A stretch of 64,000 bases of DNA from Notospermus geniculatus (lineage: Eukaryota; Nemertea; Pilidiophora; Heteronemertea; Lineidae). Under the pieces are notes generated by a model. That model saw only the letters and a list, made by a program, of their open reading frames with translations. It did not search any database and was not told the origin of the DNA. Position numbers and translations under genes: made by a program. The stretch covers positions 388,182 to 452,181 of the forward strand of contig NMRB01000192.1 of assembly GCA_002633025.1 (NCBI GenBank), read 5' to 3'. Shown piece by piece: positions 21,667 through 32,308 of this stretch. Positions within the stretch are counted from its first letter, which is position 1, and each line of letters opens with the position of its first letter.

Positions 21667-22192
21667 GCAGGATGAGAGGTCGGCCCTCATCGTTCGATGG
21701 AGACACCTCCTTCGAGTTTTCGGCTCTCCCTGTTTCAATGGTCTGGTTGTGGCTCCGCAGAAACTAAATTATCGTGATGCAGGATGTAAGGTCGGCCTAC
21801 CTGCACGGCATCGTTCTATCGAGACACCTCCTTCGTGTTTTCGGCTCTCCCTGTTTCCGTGTTGTCTTTCAGTGGTGTGGTCGGGTCTCAACAGGAACTA
21901 AATTCTCCTGATGCAGGATGCGAGGTCGGCCTACTACCTGTACATCGTTCTATGGAGGCACCCCCCCCCCCTCGTTGTCGACTTGCTGTGTTTCAGTGTT
22001 CGTCTTCCAGTGGTGTGGTTGGGGCTCAAGAGGAACTAAATTCTCCTGGATGCGAGGTCGGCCTACCTCGTTCGATGGAGACGCCTCCGTCTGGGTGTAG
22101 AATGAGAGGTCGTACATGTACATCGTTCTATGGAGACACTCCGTCTGCTGTCGGCTCGCTCTGTTTGAGTGTTCATCCTCCAGTGGCGTGAT
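21667..22192. repeat. Degenerate ~110-125-bp tandem array
   Basis: Four to five copies contain GAGGTCGGCCTACC, ATCGTTCTATGGAGACACC, TCGGCTCTCCCTGTTTC and AACTAAATTCTCCTGATGC. One copy carries a run of 12-13 C near 21960. Open frames (up to 118 codons) follow the repeat and are not conserved in phase. Confidence 0.85.
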
Positions 22193-23186
22193 TCTCAGCC
22201 TGTTTTTAGCTGCTAATAACTAATCTCCTTTGGGCGGAAAAATAGTGACGTGACAATCGCTTGTCCAGCGACTCGATGATTTTCCGATAAAAAACCTAGA
22301 ATCTCGAGTGAACACAATGGAAGACATCGGATTGAAAAAATCCCCATGTTCTTTCTTAGGAAACATGGCATTCATGGACGATGGGGCCTGGAGTGTAATC
22401 CTCCAAACTGGTGTCAGTAACCAGGTGTAACAGTAAAGAGTGCACCCTGTAAAAAGTGTCCGCTTGTATTATTCCATATAACGGATTAAGGTGCATTACT
22501 ACAGAAACCAATCGTCAGAGATTAGAATGTAACAAGATCCTTTGTTCATAGGACAGTTTTTTTTGCTGGGGACAGTTTTTCCTGTCACACCTGTAGGCAG
22601 ATTGTCAGTTTTAGATTTCTCAGTTTCAACCAGTGTAAATCCTGGATTTTTGAAGTGCTGACATCACCACCAGGCACGTATCATATCTAGGTTCAGGAGA
22701 GTACCTCGATTTAAATTCGTACCGTTTGACATTTAGGAATGATTTTTCCGTATCCTGTCATTCCCCGGGAGAGGAAGGCAATGCCATCGCTGTAAAATGA
22801 CTAAAGTACAACTATCACACAAGGTCTTTTTATTTCAGCATTCTTTCCCACCTAGCTGGATTTTATGATATAAACAGACACATTAGCCTCTGTAGCAGCG
22901 TTTTGGATTTTTTAGTATATTTCCCCCAAGAAAGAATTCCAGTGAAAAGGTCGAAGGAACACGTGTTTGGCAGCATTTTTACAGTAGCGATATCGACATC
23001 TCAGGAGAATATTGTTTCCAGTACAGTATCTGACGGAGTGAATATCGGTGTACTGTGGTATGAATTTAATGTCTGTCATTTTTTGTCAAAAGCTTCCCAA
23101 ACACATCCTCAACATTCCTGTTTAAAAGTAAGGTTTTGGGGTGACGAAGCAGGCATTAAAGTACTCCAGCGAATGGACGTACATGT
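22193..23186. other. No gene supported
   Basis: A plus frame at 22903-23253 (116 codons) runs into the next foldback and has no recognisable domain. Confidence 0.35.
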
Positions 23187-23599
23187 ACACTGTAAAAACG
23201 AATGGGCTCGAGAGACCCATGATTTTGTCCACTACCTGGACACATGGGTTTGAAATGGGTTCAATGGAGAATGGGTCCATGGTGCCCAGAATATTTGTTC
23301 TTCGAGCCTGAAACGGACAGGTCTATAGGTTCCAGTAACCCATAATGAGAGTTTCATAGGTCACTTTGGCCCATCTACGAATGCTACCGTGGGGTGCTGG
23401 CACCCATGAGCAGCAATAGTAGATGGGCCAAAGTGACCTGTGAAACTGGTCATTATGGGTTACTGGAACCTAAGGACCTCCTCGTTTCAGGCTCGAAGAA
23501 CAAATATTCTGGGTACCATGGACCCATTCTCATCAAACCCACGTGTCCAGGTAGTGGACAAAATCATGGGTCTCTCGAGCCCATTGGTTTTTACAGTGT
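23187..23599. mobile_element. Foldback element, family T, ACACTGTAAAAA ends
   Basis: Arms of ~165 bp: ACACTGTAAAAACGAATGGG, CTCGAGAGACCCATGATTTT, GAATATTTGTTCTTCGAGCC and TGGTTCCAGTAACCCATAAT-like blocks, mirrored on the right down to TTTTTACAGTGT. The loop holds GGGTGCTGGCACCC. Confidence 0.9.
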
Positions 23600-23847
23600 A
23601 TACTACGTACATTTTGTAATGGTTGTTAGCTCGTATTGCTGCCGCTACGTGGCTCCCTTCACGTCGGCAGTCAATATACACCGGTAAGAGCTCGCATACC
23701 GTGCTCCTTTAAGGGGTGCAGCAATGGTGAACGTTCCCACACCAAATTTGCAAGAACCACGTTAAAAGCTATTTCAACAGGCTACCACAGAGTACCAGCA
23801 GGAAAATCTCGTCTTTAAAGCCTGCAGCACATGTCACCACTTTCGCT

Positions 23848-24057
23848 GCTCATACAGGCAATTTTCATGGTCGCCACGAAAATAATGGCCAAGTCTGCTG
23901 TGGCCGGCAACGACCACTCACCACGGAAATTGCTCGTAGCTGCCAGTTGTGGTGATGCGTAGCCATCAGCAGCACACGAGACCACTGAGGGGTGACGTCT
24001 GCTGTAAACCGGCAACCGCCACAAAAATTGCCGACCACGAAAATTGCCTGTACGAGC
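23848..24057. mobile_element. Foldback element, family U
   Basis: GCTCATACAGGCAATTTTCA and TGGTCG at the left pair with CGACCACGAAAATTGCCTGT and ACGAGC at the right. ACCACGGAAATTGCTCGTA inside is a further diverged copy of the arm. Confidence 0.7.
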
Positions 24058-24349
24058 AACGAAAATGGTGGTTTAAGCCATGCGGATGATTCCACTGTTC
24101 CACTCTGGCGAGCAGTCTGACAATAAGCAGGCGAACGATGGTGGTTAACATATCGGGCCTTTTTTTGAATAATTTATGTGATGGATGAGAAGCCCCTGAT
24201 GATTTTTAATTGACTGCTGTGCATTTAGTCGGAGGGGAGTCTTGTGTATGATATGAGCATGAAACAGACGAATGTTACTTCATCACTATTCTTGAGACTT
24301 GTAAAACAACTCGAGTTTTAGTATTATTTTGTATTAGACGTTTCCCTCA

Positions 24350-24585
24350 GGGCCAAAGCCACTGGTAGAATGTATGGAAGAGGCCATCTCAAGCTACTCA
24401 TGTTCCTCGCTTGGATTGGGTCTTCACTCGCCCTTGCAAAGGCACAAGGTGCAAGGCACTGTGTCGTACAGTCCCATGCGACGGACTGAAGTGCCAGGGA
24501 TGATAAATCCCATATGTCCCTGGATTCGAACCCGGGACCTGCCGCTTGCTAAGCCGGCGTGATAACCCTAATGCTATCAAGGGTG
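24350..24585 (-). mobile_element. tRNA-derived SINE
   Basis: On the minus strand the element starts near 24585 with an A-box-like TAGCATTAGGG and a perfect B box GGTTCGAATCC, 47 bp apart. An acceptor stem is lacking, so it is not a tRNA gene. A body with GTGCCTTTGCAAGGGCGAG and a 3' block GAGGAACATGAGTAGCTTGA then GATGGCCTCTTCCATAC follow. The 3' block recurs at 38024-38160, 49440-49585 and 54420-54590. The element lies only 8 bp beyond the stop codon of the gene upstream. Confidence 0.75.
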
Positions 24586-24593
24586 TTCAAGTT

Positions 24594-25069
24594 TTAAAAA
24601 ACCCACCAAACTGGGCGGAACACATCGATCGTCTTTGCACCGGTAATCTTCAAATACAAAATATCTCCCCATGGCCCGTGACCAAGTGGAATAAAATTTC
24701 GATCGATTTGGCGCAATTGAGACACCAACACAAAGGGTCTTATTGAAGAGGTATTGGCGTCGAGACAGAACGGACGAATACTAATGAGCATCCTCGCTTT
24801 CGATTTAACCAATCGGACAACGAGTAAGAACCGTTCGTTTTCTTCGTCGAGTGTGATTGGTGCATCCGTGGGCTGGAAAGCAGATCCGTCACCGACAAGT
24901 AACCCGCATTGCTTTGCGTAAGACTCGTTCCTAAAATAGTAACAGACTTCCAGCGGACCTGAGAGTAAAACGATGATGTTTTCTTCCGTGTCTGCCGTGA
25001 ATAGAACCAATCTTCTGCCGCCGTCTTCGGCTATCCGCCGCATGTTCCCTAGGCTTATGTTCAAGGACC
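24594..25069 (-). CDS. Exon 3 (terminal) of unassigned minus-strand gene
   Basis: Open for 157 codons after a good acceptor (TTGTTTTACTTCAG at 25083-25070), entering in phase 1 and ending at TAA (24594-24596). The intron 25070-25314 is 245 bp, begins GTGAGT and ends CAG; joining it to the previous exon restores a Gly codon. The peptide is rich in predicted beta-strand stretches: RRLVLFTADTEENIIVL (residues 18-34), GDGSAF (59-64), FLLVVRLVKSKARMLISIR (80-98) and GDILYLKITG (134-143). GDGSAF and GDILYLK mirror DDGSSF and DGYIILYAK in the previous exon, so a module seems duplicated. No family is firmly recognised; CABIT-type or another all-beta domain is only a guess. A further exon using a weak donor cannot be excluded. 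Confidence 0.5.
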
Positions 25070-25314
25070 CTGAAGTAAAACAAGCCCTTGACTTAACGGG
25101 ATTGAGTAACAGCCTATCAATGAATAAAGCATTTGCCTACATGTAAATGGTTCACTCACTGCTTGACAGTGTCGAACGCTTTCAGTGAATCTATGTTACA
25201 TGTACCATTGCGGACGTGTAAACCTTCGCTAAAGTTTGATGCACAAAATCGTGGATTTTATGTCTATCTTCGAACCGAATTTTCAGAGCTACAGAACTTA
25301 ATTCGGCAACTCAC

Positions 25315-25800
25315 CATTAGTGTATGACCTGCTTTCGTCATACCTGTTCAGTAGGTCTTTCATGTACCTTAACCCCTTATCCTTGATCTGAATATGGACT
25401 AACACCGCTGACGATCCATACTTCAGTATCTTCAATATCTTTACGGCCGTACATCGGAATTCTTTCGGGCATGGTGCTTCCAGTGGAAAGCTAGACCCAT
25501 CGTCTAACCGAAGGATCTCCCAATTGCCTCTCCTGGATCGTACAGCAAGTTCTTCACCGTAAGAACTCACAACGGACACTGAACGCCGCAGTGCAAAAAT
25601 TTGTCTTAGACGGTAGGACCCGTATGAGAGTTCCAGGGAGAACAAGCTGAAGCTTCGTCGACGTTTCGCATACAGAATGATGTAGCCGTCGTGGTTAAGG
25701 ATGCCGAGGCGTGTTGGATGCCTGGTCGATTTTGAGTAGGTCGCATTAGTCGGCAGTCGTACACGCTCTTGTAAAATGTACGAGTCATTCTGCCGCTTTC
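25315..25800 (-). CDS. Exon 2 of unassigned minus-strand gene
   Basis: A 486-bp exon, phase 1 at both ends. The acceptor is excellent (a pyrimidine-rich ATCTCTCTTTCAG just before 25800) and the donor ideal (G|GTGAGT at 25315/25314). All 161 internal codons are open. Features by residue: VRLPTNATYSK (13-23, with an N-glycosylation sequon NAT), LGILNHDGYIILYAKRRR (31-48), a strand-rich centre, RSRRGNWEILRLDDGSSF (87-104), PLEAPCPKEFRC (105-116) and VKILKILKYGSSAVLVHIQI (119-138). The composition and clean splice sites make this the best coding call in the window. Symmetric phase-1 exons are typical of modular extracellular proteins. No catalytic motif or named family seen. Confidence 0.6.
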
Positions 25801-26175
25801 CTGAAAGAGAGATGTTGGTTTGCTTTGAACTTCACGGCGAAAATCGACCGAACGGTTGAAAAGACAGATGCCGGTAGTTTTATTGGCAGCCCGTCACATT
25901 AACACCAGTCATATCTCAACCCACACTAGTTTCCCGGAGCTCGTAACAATTTGAAGCCGCTCTTTATCAACGACGAGCCCGGGGCGTATAAGCAACATTT
26001 ATCTTATATTGCACTTTATTTGCAATTCCATCGCCATAGATGGACCTTTTTTCCATTAGGCTGTTTCCGAGCCACCGCTTGGCTCGCCACAGATGCTAAT
26101 GAACGCTCCCTCACGCTCTGCGAGGCTTACCGACCATAGCCTTAGGAGAAATGAAATAATAGTGAATGGTTATTA

Positions 26176-26379
26176 ACTCATCTGCCCCCAGAATTCAGCA
26201 GACAGAATATTCTGTTAGAATTTTCTCCCATCTTATGGCATTGATTAAAAATTTGAAGAAAGGTTGTTCCTATCAACCTTCTGAAGAACGTTTCTTCAGA
26301 TTTTTTCCAATTTGTCTCCAAGGCTGTTCGAAAAATACAACAGAAGGTACTGTCTGCTGAAACCCTGGGGCAGATGAGT
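26176..26379. mobile_element. Foldback MITE, family J, intact copy in intron 1
   Basis: Terminal repeats ACTCATCTGCCCCCAG and CTGGGGCAGATGAGT. The core contains TTGAAGAAAGGTTGTTCC, CTATCAACCTTCTGAAGAAC and a TTTCTTCAGATT echo, matching 18483-18800. It sits inside the long intron of the minus-strand gene. Confidence 0.8.
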
Positions 26380-26826
26380 CAAGGCACATTACATTTAGAC
26401 GGGAACAAATGCTTTGCTGGGTACATCAACAAAACGTTGATCTCCGCCTTGGCTGTTCTTTGTCATTTTCCTAAAGAAGGTTGACAAAATTATGCATATT
26501 ACCAAGCGGAATTTTCGAGACAGGATGGATAATCGTAGGCCAACCTCTTAGCATAAAAAAATTCGAACTGTCATTTAGCTTCTTTTGGTGAAAAGAAGCC
26601 TAACTTGATCCTACCTTTGTTACCATAACCTTTTCGTGTTCAATAACGTTGTCATCGTTAGGGTTTACACGTGATGTACAATACGCCTGTTCCAGATAGG
26701 TGGTGTTGTAGCACCGGCATCTCGATCTGTCGACATCGTAAACGAACGCTAAACGTACGTAGCCACGAACGCAGACGATAACACAGTGAACCATCGATCT
26801 TGTGGGCAACCAATCTCCGTACATAC

Positions 26827-26977
26827 CGTCTCTATATACGCTTACGTTGACGTACCTATAACTAAATGCCAGTTGGACAGTTTGGCTATTTTCAAACCGT
26901 GTTAGTTTTACAACTCGAACGGTGTAGAGGATGATGCACATCCATGAAAAGACAACGGTCGGATTCAGACAGGGCAT
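26827..26977 (-). CDS. Exon 1 (signal peptide) of unassigned minus-strand gene
   Basis: ATG at 26977 opens MPCLNPTVVFSWMCIILYTV, a plausible signal peptide or membrane anchor, then KLTRFENSQTVQLAF and YRYVNVSVYRD with an NVS sequon. A strong donor G|GTATGT at 26827/26826 is in phase 1 and joins exon 2 (GGA, Gly) with a 1,026-bp intron, giving a 370-residue protein over three exons. The frame stays open to a TAG at 26600 through a Cys-rich stretch (HCVIVC, CRCYNTTY, YC). A second donor AAG|GTAGGA at 26615 lies there but is phase 0 and would not fit exon 2. So a longer exon 1 of a different transcript is possible. An in-frame ATG also exists upstream at 27094. Confidence 0.4.
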
Positions 26978-27249
26978 TCGTCGGGTTTTCACCCGGATTG
27001 ACAAAACAGACATGATCAGACGTCCTCGGATACCAGAACGAGTGACCATTAGACAGGACGATACATGGATGACGGTGAAGCGTACATGAGTCATATGACT
27101 GACTAAACCCTCATTGGGAAACCATAAGGAGTACGATTCAAGCTAAGATCTCGGAGAAGACGTTCCGAGGAAATACTTTAGTCAGAGCTGATTGTCTTAT
27201 GAGTCAAGCAGCTTCTGATACTCACTTCATGATAATGGAGGATTAACTC

Positions 27250-27450
27250 CCATTGGTCAAGACTACATGTAGTTTTGAGTCACAGCACAGCAGCTGATTG
27301 GCTACCTTTTTTCTCCACGCTCCCAAATATTCATGACCATGAAAGCTTGACGCCTATTGGTCAAATTTCAATGAGGTCCAACTACTCGGCACCGGCGTGT
27401 TTGTCTCCTGACTTCCTGGGAATCCTATTGGTCAATCGCAATCACGTGAC
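27250..27450 (-). promoter_or_regulatory. CCAAT-box cluster and E-box, putative promoter
   Basis: Four CCAAT boxes on the minus strand lie at 27252-27256, 27297-27301, 27356-27360 and 27427-27431. Three share TTGACCAATNGG, fitting NF-Y sites. CACGTG is at 27443-27448. They lie about 275-470 bp upstream of the exon 1 ATG at 26977, the expected place for a proximal promoter. No TATA box is evident. Confidence 0.45.
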
Positions 27451-29859
27451 CGCTTGCCCTTTCGCCTCTACTTGGATTAGCGTCGTCCGATTCTGAACAA
27501 GTCAACTTTTGTTGCTCAGAAGCGTCTGGCGTTCAAGTAGCCCGGCGAAGATGGATTACTTCGTCCATCAGTAGACACCTTTCTTGTGTAGCTCATAGCC
27601 GCTCGTTTTCAAAAAAGGTATTACTGATAGTGGTGGCTCATATCAAAGCAATTTTCAATAAAGGATGGGTTATGTTCTCTTTGTAGACTTTAGACGGATG
27701 GTGGGTGTGGGATGTCTGGTCGAAAATCCTTCCATTTGTAGTTTCCAAATCACAGAAAATGATTAGGCTATAATGGGCAGGATGAGTATTGGCTTGTCGT
27801 TGTGAGAGATCAGACCGATAAATCATGTGCTTCGCTACAAAGCAAGATAGACAACAATATCTATTCACGTTTTCACCAATGGAACTTGGGAATTAGTAAA
27901 TGGAGCCACAGTAATGAACTCTCGTCTGCTCGAATTTTTACCCTGTGCGCCGCTGTGTGATTGATGTTGACAACTTTTCTGACCCGTATGACTGACAAGC
28001 CGGAAAAACCTCAATGAAAAATTGGTCCGTTCCTTAGGCTGACATCCGCGCCGCTGAATATGTCTTCGTTAGTCGTCGGAGAAGTGAAATATGATTGAAG
28101 CTATCGAGAACAGAAGATCGTGTCCATGCTAGGTCCCCGGTTGCTGAAATTGTGCGAAATCGATGTCGAGTAGCTGCAATCGTCTTGCCCTGAATAGCGT
28201 TCCAATCACCCGCACCATAAAGGAATCACCGTATACCCTCGCTCAATCCACGCGGAGAAAGCGTAGTCGAAGGGCGGCGTGACCGAAGGCCTGATACGTC
28301 AAGCTGAGTCGCAATGGGGTTGTTCGCTTTTCCCCTTCACTCAGTCGATCATTACATTAATAATGACCACGAGTTGGCGATGATGCTGTATTTTCAAATA
28401 CCACATCGCCATTGATTCCATGAGCATCAATGTTCATAATATTAGCATTGTTCTTAATATGTTTTATTATCAATCAAACCATTGATGACCAAGACAAAGG
28501 TATACAGAATAATATCCCGGGGCAGGTTTTGCATCCTTTTCATTTCCTCGACACTAAAACATGAATGAGCTGATAGATAATAAAGTAATCGATTTTTATG
28601 AATGGTATGATCAACATAATTGAATTATATTCTGTCAAAGCGTTTGTGAAGTAGGCCCCTACCTTACCCAATGTGAGAGTGTATACATGTACCTTTCTTT
28701 TTCATTGCTGTGTGGTGAACTTATTTTATGAGTTACCAAAAAATGGGTGGTCAAACGTTATACTGGTAACGCAGTTTCAAAGAAGGCTGATTGCGTGGTA
28801 TGGAGCGGCTTCTTTGATACACCAAAATCGCAGTCGAAAGGTTACAGAAGTCTGGCATTGCCGGGCTCCAGCTTCTCCTGTTGGTGATGGTCGGCATTGC
28901 TGATGACTGAGCAGGCTGATGATATCTTCGAATCGAAGTCCTGACACTGACGCTTTTGATATGATAATGTTGGAGGAGCTATATCTCAGTGGCAAAGCCA
29001 GGTCTCTGTGAGCTTACTACTGCGATTTTTGGCGTATATGGCCAGAATTGCTGAGGGCCGAAATGAAGCCAAGAAATACATGGGTAGAGGGGTGTGAAAT
29101 GTATTCTCAAGCCATCTGCATATTACCGGAGACATGAAAATCCCATGACGTCAGTCTTCACTTCAAGAAGGTGTAATGAGAAGGATGTCGTCAGTGTACA
29201 GTGTCTCCTTGTTAGAAACAAATTTTATGAAAGGCAAGGCAATTAAATAAGAAATACACAACAAAGGCTTTAATGGGAGATGCTCTCACAACAAATTAAA
29301 CTAAAGAACCTCTGATGAGGGTTTAAGATTACAACAACTTTCTTCAGGCTTCTTATTTCAAAGCCAAATCCTTCGACGCTTCAGGCGAGACATTCAGAGT
29401 AGTCCACGGTTGGTTGTCAACGATCGCTAATGATACTCGCCAGTATCTTTTGATATCAACATCTTCAACTGTCATAAAGGTTAATGGGACTGTCAAAGCA
29501 ACGTCGACGAATGTTCTGTATCGTGTCTGTTTTACCATTTACCGTTCTTATCGGGCGTCACGGAGCGCAGGACGGGAGAGACGGTCGATCAAAGCAGTGT
29601 GGTGTTGAGCACAGAGTGGGTTCCCCAGGCCGTCATTAGGGTCGATTTATCATGGCTGTGTTAAATCGAATTCTCGTTAAAGAAGAAAGGAAGGCAGTGG
29701 GGTCTGTTTTGCCTGTTGATTTATATCTCTTTCATAGGCATTTACTACAATGTACGTGTTCTGTTACGAGTGGTGGCATCTGACTTTTCATTCGGAATAA
29801 ATTCGCATGGTTGCAACATGAAAAGAGAAACAGGCCGTACATCAAATTTCACCAAACAT
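27451..29859. other. No gene or repeat recognised
   Basis: The longest quiet stretch. Short open frames on both strands have no splice or motif support, and no inverted or tandem repeat was seen. Confidence 0.4.
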
Positions 29860-30265
29860 AAAGCAGCTGCTGGCTAGCCCCACACTTTACCAAGCATACA
29901 GCAGCTAGTGGTTCCCCCACACTTGACCAAACATACAACAGCTACTGGCTCTCCCACACTTTACCAAACATACAGCTCTACTGGCTCTCCCACACTTTAC
30001 CAAACATACAGCAGCTTCTGGCTCTCCCACACTTTACCAAACATACAGCAGCTATTGGCTCTCCCACACTTTACCAAACATACAGCAGCTACTGGCTCTC
30101 CCACACTTTACCAAACATACAGCACTACTGGCTCCCCCACACTTTACCAAACATACAGCAGCTACCGGTAGGCCTACTCACTGGCTCCCCACATTTTACC
30201 AAACGTTCATGTACAGCAGCTACTTGCTTGCCTCACACTTTACCAAATATACAGCAGCTACTGAT
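29860..30265. repeat. 37-bp minisatellite
   Basis: About eleven copies of a unit containing CAGCAGCTACTGGCTCTCCC and ACACTTTACCAAACATA; central copies keep an exact 37-bp step (30001, 30038, 30075), outer ones carry indels. The plus open frame 29908-30171 encodes only the repeat. Confidence 0.92.
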
Positions 30266-31234
30266 ACTTACATGTACCTGTATCATGATGGAATACACAT
30301 ACCGGTACTTACATGTTCTCCCCATTTTGTAAAAGACAAAGAAAAAAGACTTAATGAGGTAATTACCTGTAGCGATTTTTGCTTTATTTTATCTCATGTT
30401 CTTAAAGAAAAGTAGAGGATATAAGCCATATGTCAAGCAGCAATAAATATCATAGTCAATAATTGAATTAATCTGTTTCCATGCCAACGCCTCTGAGGGA
30501 ATACTTTTCTGTCGGTTGCAGATCAGATGGCTTTCATGCCAGCAAGAAGCCTCTTGACAAAGAGAGTCGAAAACCACTTGTTGCTTTCCCATCTTCCTTA
30601 TTTTATGACTGGAACATCTGTCGAGATATTAAAGAAGGGAGACTGGGTGAGAGCTGTCTTGAGAAATGTACTCAAAAAACAATGGGGTGCATCTGAGAAA
30701 GCAAGGGGAGAGGTGATGAATATGTACATTACAAGTGCCAGAATAGAATTTGAAGGCTTAGCATAATTTCGAGACATTTAAAAGTTCTAGCTACTACTCC
30801 TGAGGAGTTACCCAAGTAAAAAATTCTTATTCCAATCCTAAACATGATCACGTTCTCTAAAATGTTCATTCTTCATGTTAATTTGCCGTACATTCAAGAA
30901 GGAAATGAAACTCATCCCCCACTTCTGATAAACTCATAGAAATCAGGCTGGGGATGAAAACCTTTCTGGTCGTGGTATTTTTGGTCTGTAGAATTCCCAA
31001 TGCATGATGGTTTGTAAAAAAATGGGAAGCCTACCTTTCCCAGGGGGCATTCTGCTCTTTCTGACTTCAAAATCCGACGAAGACCGTGTTCTTTGTGCCG
31101 TGACCAACGTTTCGATCCCCATGAGAGTGACTCGTCCACCGTCACCACTTTAGTCGCTCAACCACTCCAACCACATAAAATAGGAATCGCATACCGGGAT
31201 ACCCTAAGCCTTCCTCATCAATTCCAACTGGTTC
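30266..31234. other. No gene supported
   Basis: A plus frame at 30527-30766 ends in a fairly protein-like stretch (TSVEILKKGDWVRAVLRNVL) but lacks splice support or a known domain. Confidence 0.35.
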
Positions 31235-31319
31235 CATCCTCCCACAGCAGGGGTTTTTAGCCCGCTTGGCCCATAGGCCAAAAGGGCTTATGCTGTGCTT
31301 GGCGCCTTTAGTGGTGGTC

Positions 31320-31324
31320 TGTCG

Positions 31325-31356
<32 letters not shown>

Positions 31357-31358
31357 TC
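31320..31358. repeat. (GTGC)n microsatellite
   Basis: About eight uninterrupted tetranucleotide repeats beginning after GGTCTGTC. Confidence 0.95.
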
Positions 31359-31369
31359 CGTAAACTTTT

Positions 31370-31970
31370 CCCTTGTCAGATGGATAGCGCCTTCAGTTTT
31401 TGACAGATCATTTTCATATTGCATATGGGTGTGTATGACCACAAAATCTAGGTCAAGTTCGATTTTGGGTGCGATGCGATTTCTACTTTGGCCAGTAGGG
31501 GGCGTTTTGTGAAAAAAATCAAAGGCCTGTATTTCGAGATTGGCTTGAGCTATCGTGATGAAACTTTGTATGTATGTACCTCTAGTTGGTGGTGACTTGC
31601 ACACGAAAATTTGGCGCCGTCTGATTCTTGTCTTTGCCACTAGGGGGCCAAAATGAAAATATCAAATTTTTCCTTGTCAGATGGATAGCACCTTCAGTTT
31701 TTGAGGGATCATTTTCATATTGCACACAGGTGTGTATGTCCTCAAAATTTAGGTCAAGTTCGATTTTGGGTGCGATGCGATTCCTATTTTGGTAGGTAGG
31801 GGGCGTTTTGTGAAAAACTTAAAAGGGCTATATTTTGATAATCGTTCGAGCTATTGTGTTGAAACTTTGTATGTATTTACCTCTAGCTTGTAGTGACTTC
31901 CTGACGAAATTTCGGTGAAATCTAATCCTTTACTTTGCCACCAGGAGGCCTAAGCCAAACTCACAAAACC
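31370..31970. repeat. Direct duplication of a 301-bp unit with CTCF-like motifs
   Basis: CAGATGGATAGCGCCTTCAG at 31377 recurs as CAGATGGATAGCACCTTCAG at 31678; similarity runs through GGTCAAGTTCGATTTTGGGT and TGAAACTTTGTATGTAT to the end. Motifs CCAGTAGGGGGC (31492) and CCACTAGGGGGC (31637) fit the CTCF core exactly. The equivalents in the second copy (GGTAGGTAGGGGGC near 31790 and CCACCAGGAGGC near 31938) are slightly changed. Confidence 0.85.
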
Positions 31971-32308
31971 TGCTTTTTCTCCTGAACAAATCAACGGAAC
32001 TTCATCGATTTTTGATTATAGGTACATGTATATCTAACAAGGAAATATAACATACTGCTCGAGTTTTTTATTTGACCTACTTTTCACGGTCACAGACATC
32101 AAAGTTTGTCTGAAATTACGAGAATGGCAGATATTGTCAAATATGGCTTGTATGATTCTGATATGGCTTATGCCTTCCACCACTGCGCTAAAAAGCCAAG
32201 CGGGCACAGTGCCATTGGCACTATTTTTACCTAGCTCCTCTTCATCCACTCTCATTGTGTACGAGCGTATGAAGAGGATCGAGACCAAATCCCTGCTATT
32301 GGAGGATG

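Larger units (their letters stand above)
31235..32308. mobile_element. Long family H element carrying internal tandem repeats
   Basis: Outer ends CATCCTCCCACAGCAGGGG and CCCTGCTATTGGAGGATG are inverted, with a second inverted pair further in (CCCGCTTGGC near 31259 and GCCAAGCGGG near 32192). Between lie a GTGC microsatellite and a duplicated 301-bp unit. The right end also contains the CCTCTTCAT / ATGAAGAGG hairpin found in the short copy at 33152-33239. Confidence 0.65.

Noticed and set aside
24510-24585. tRNA gene on the minus strand
   Set aside because: The B box is perfect but the acceptor stem does not pair and the anticodon stem is poor; the downstream body is repeated elsewhere, so it is a SINE head.
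31308-31640. 110-codon minus frame ending in an Ala-Arg-Thr-His repeat
   Set aside because: The terminal repeat is the GTGC microsatellite and the remainder is the 301-bp repeat, open by chance.
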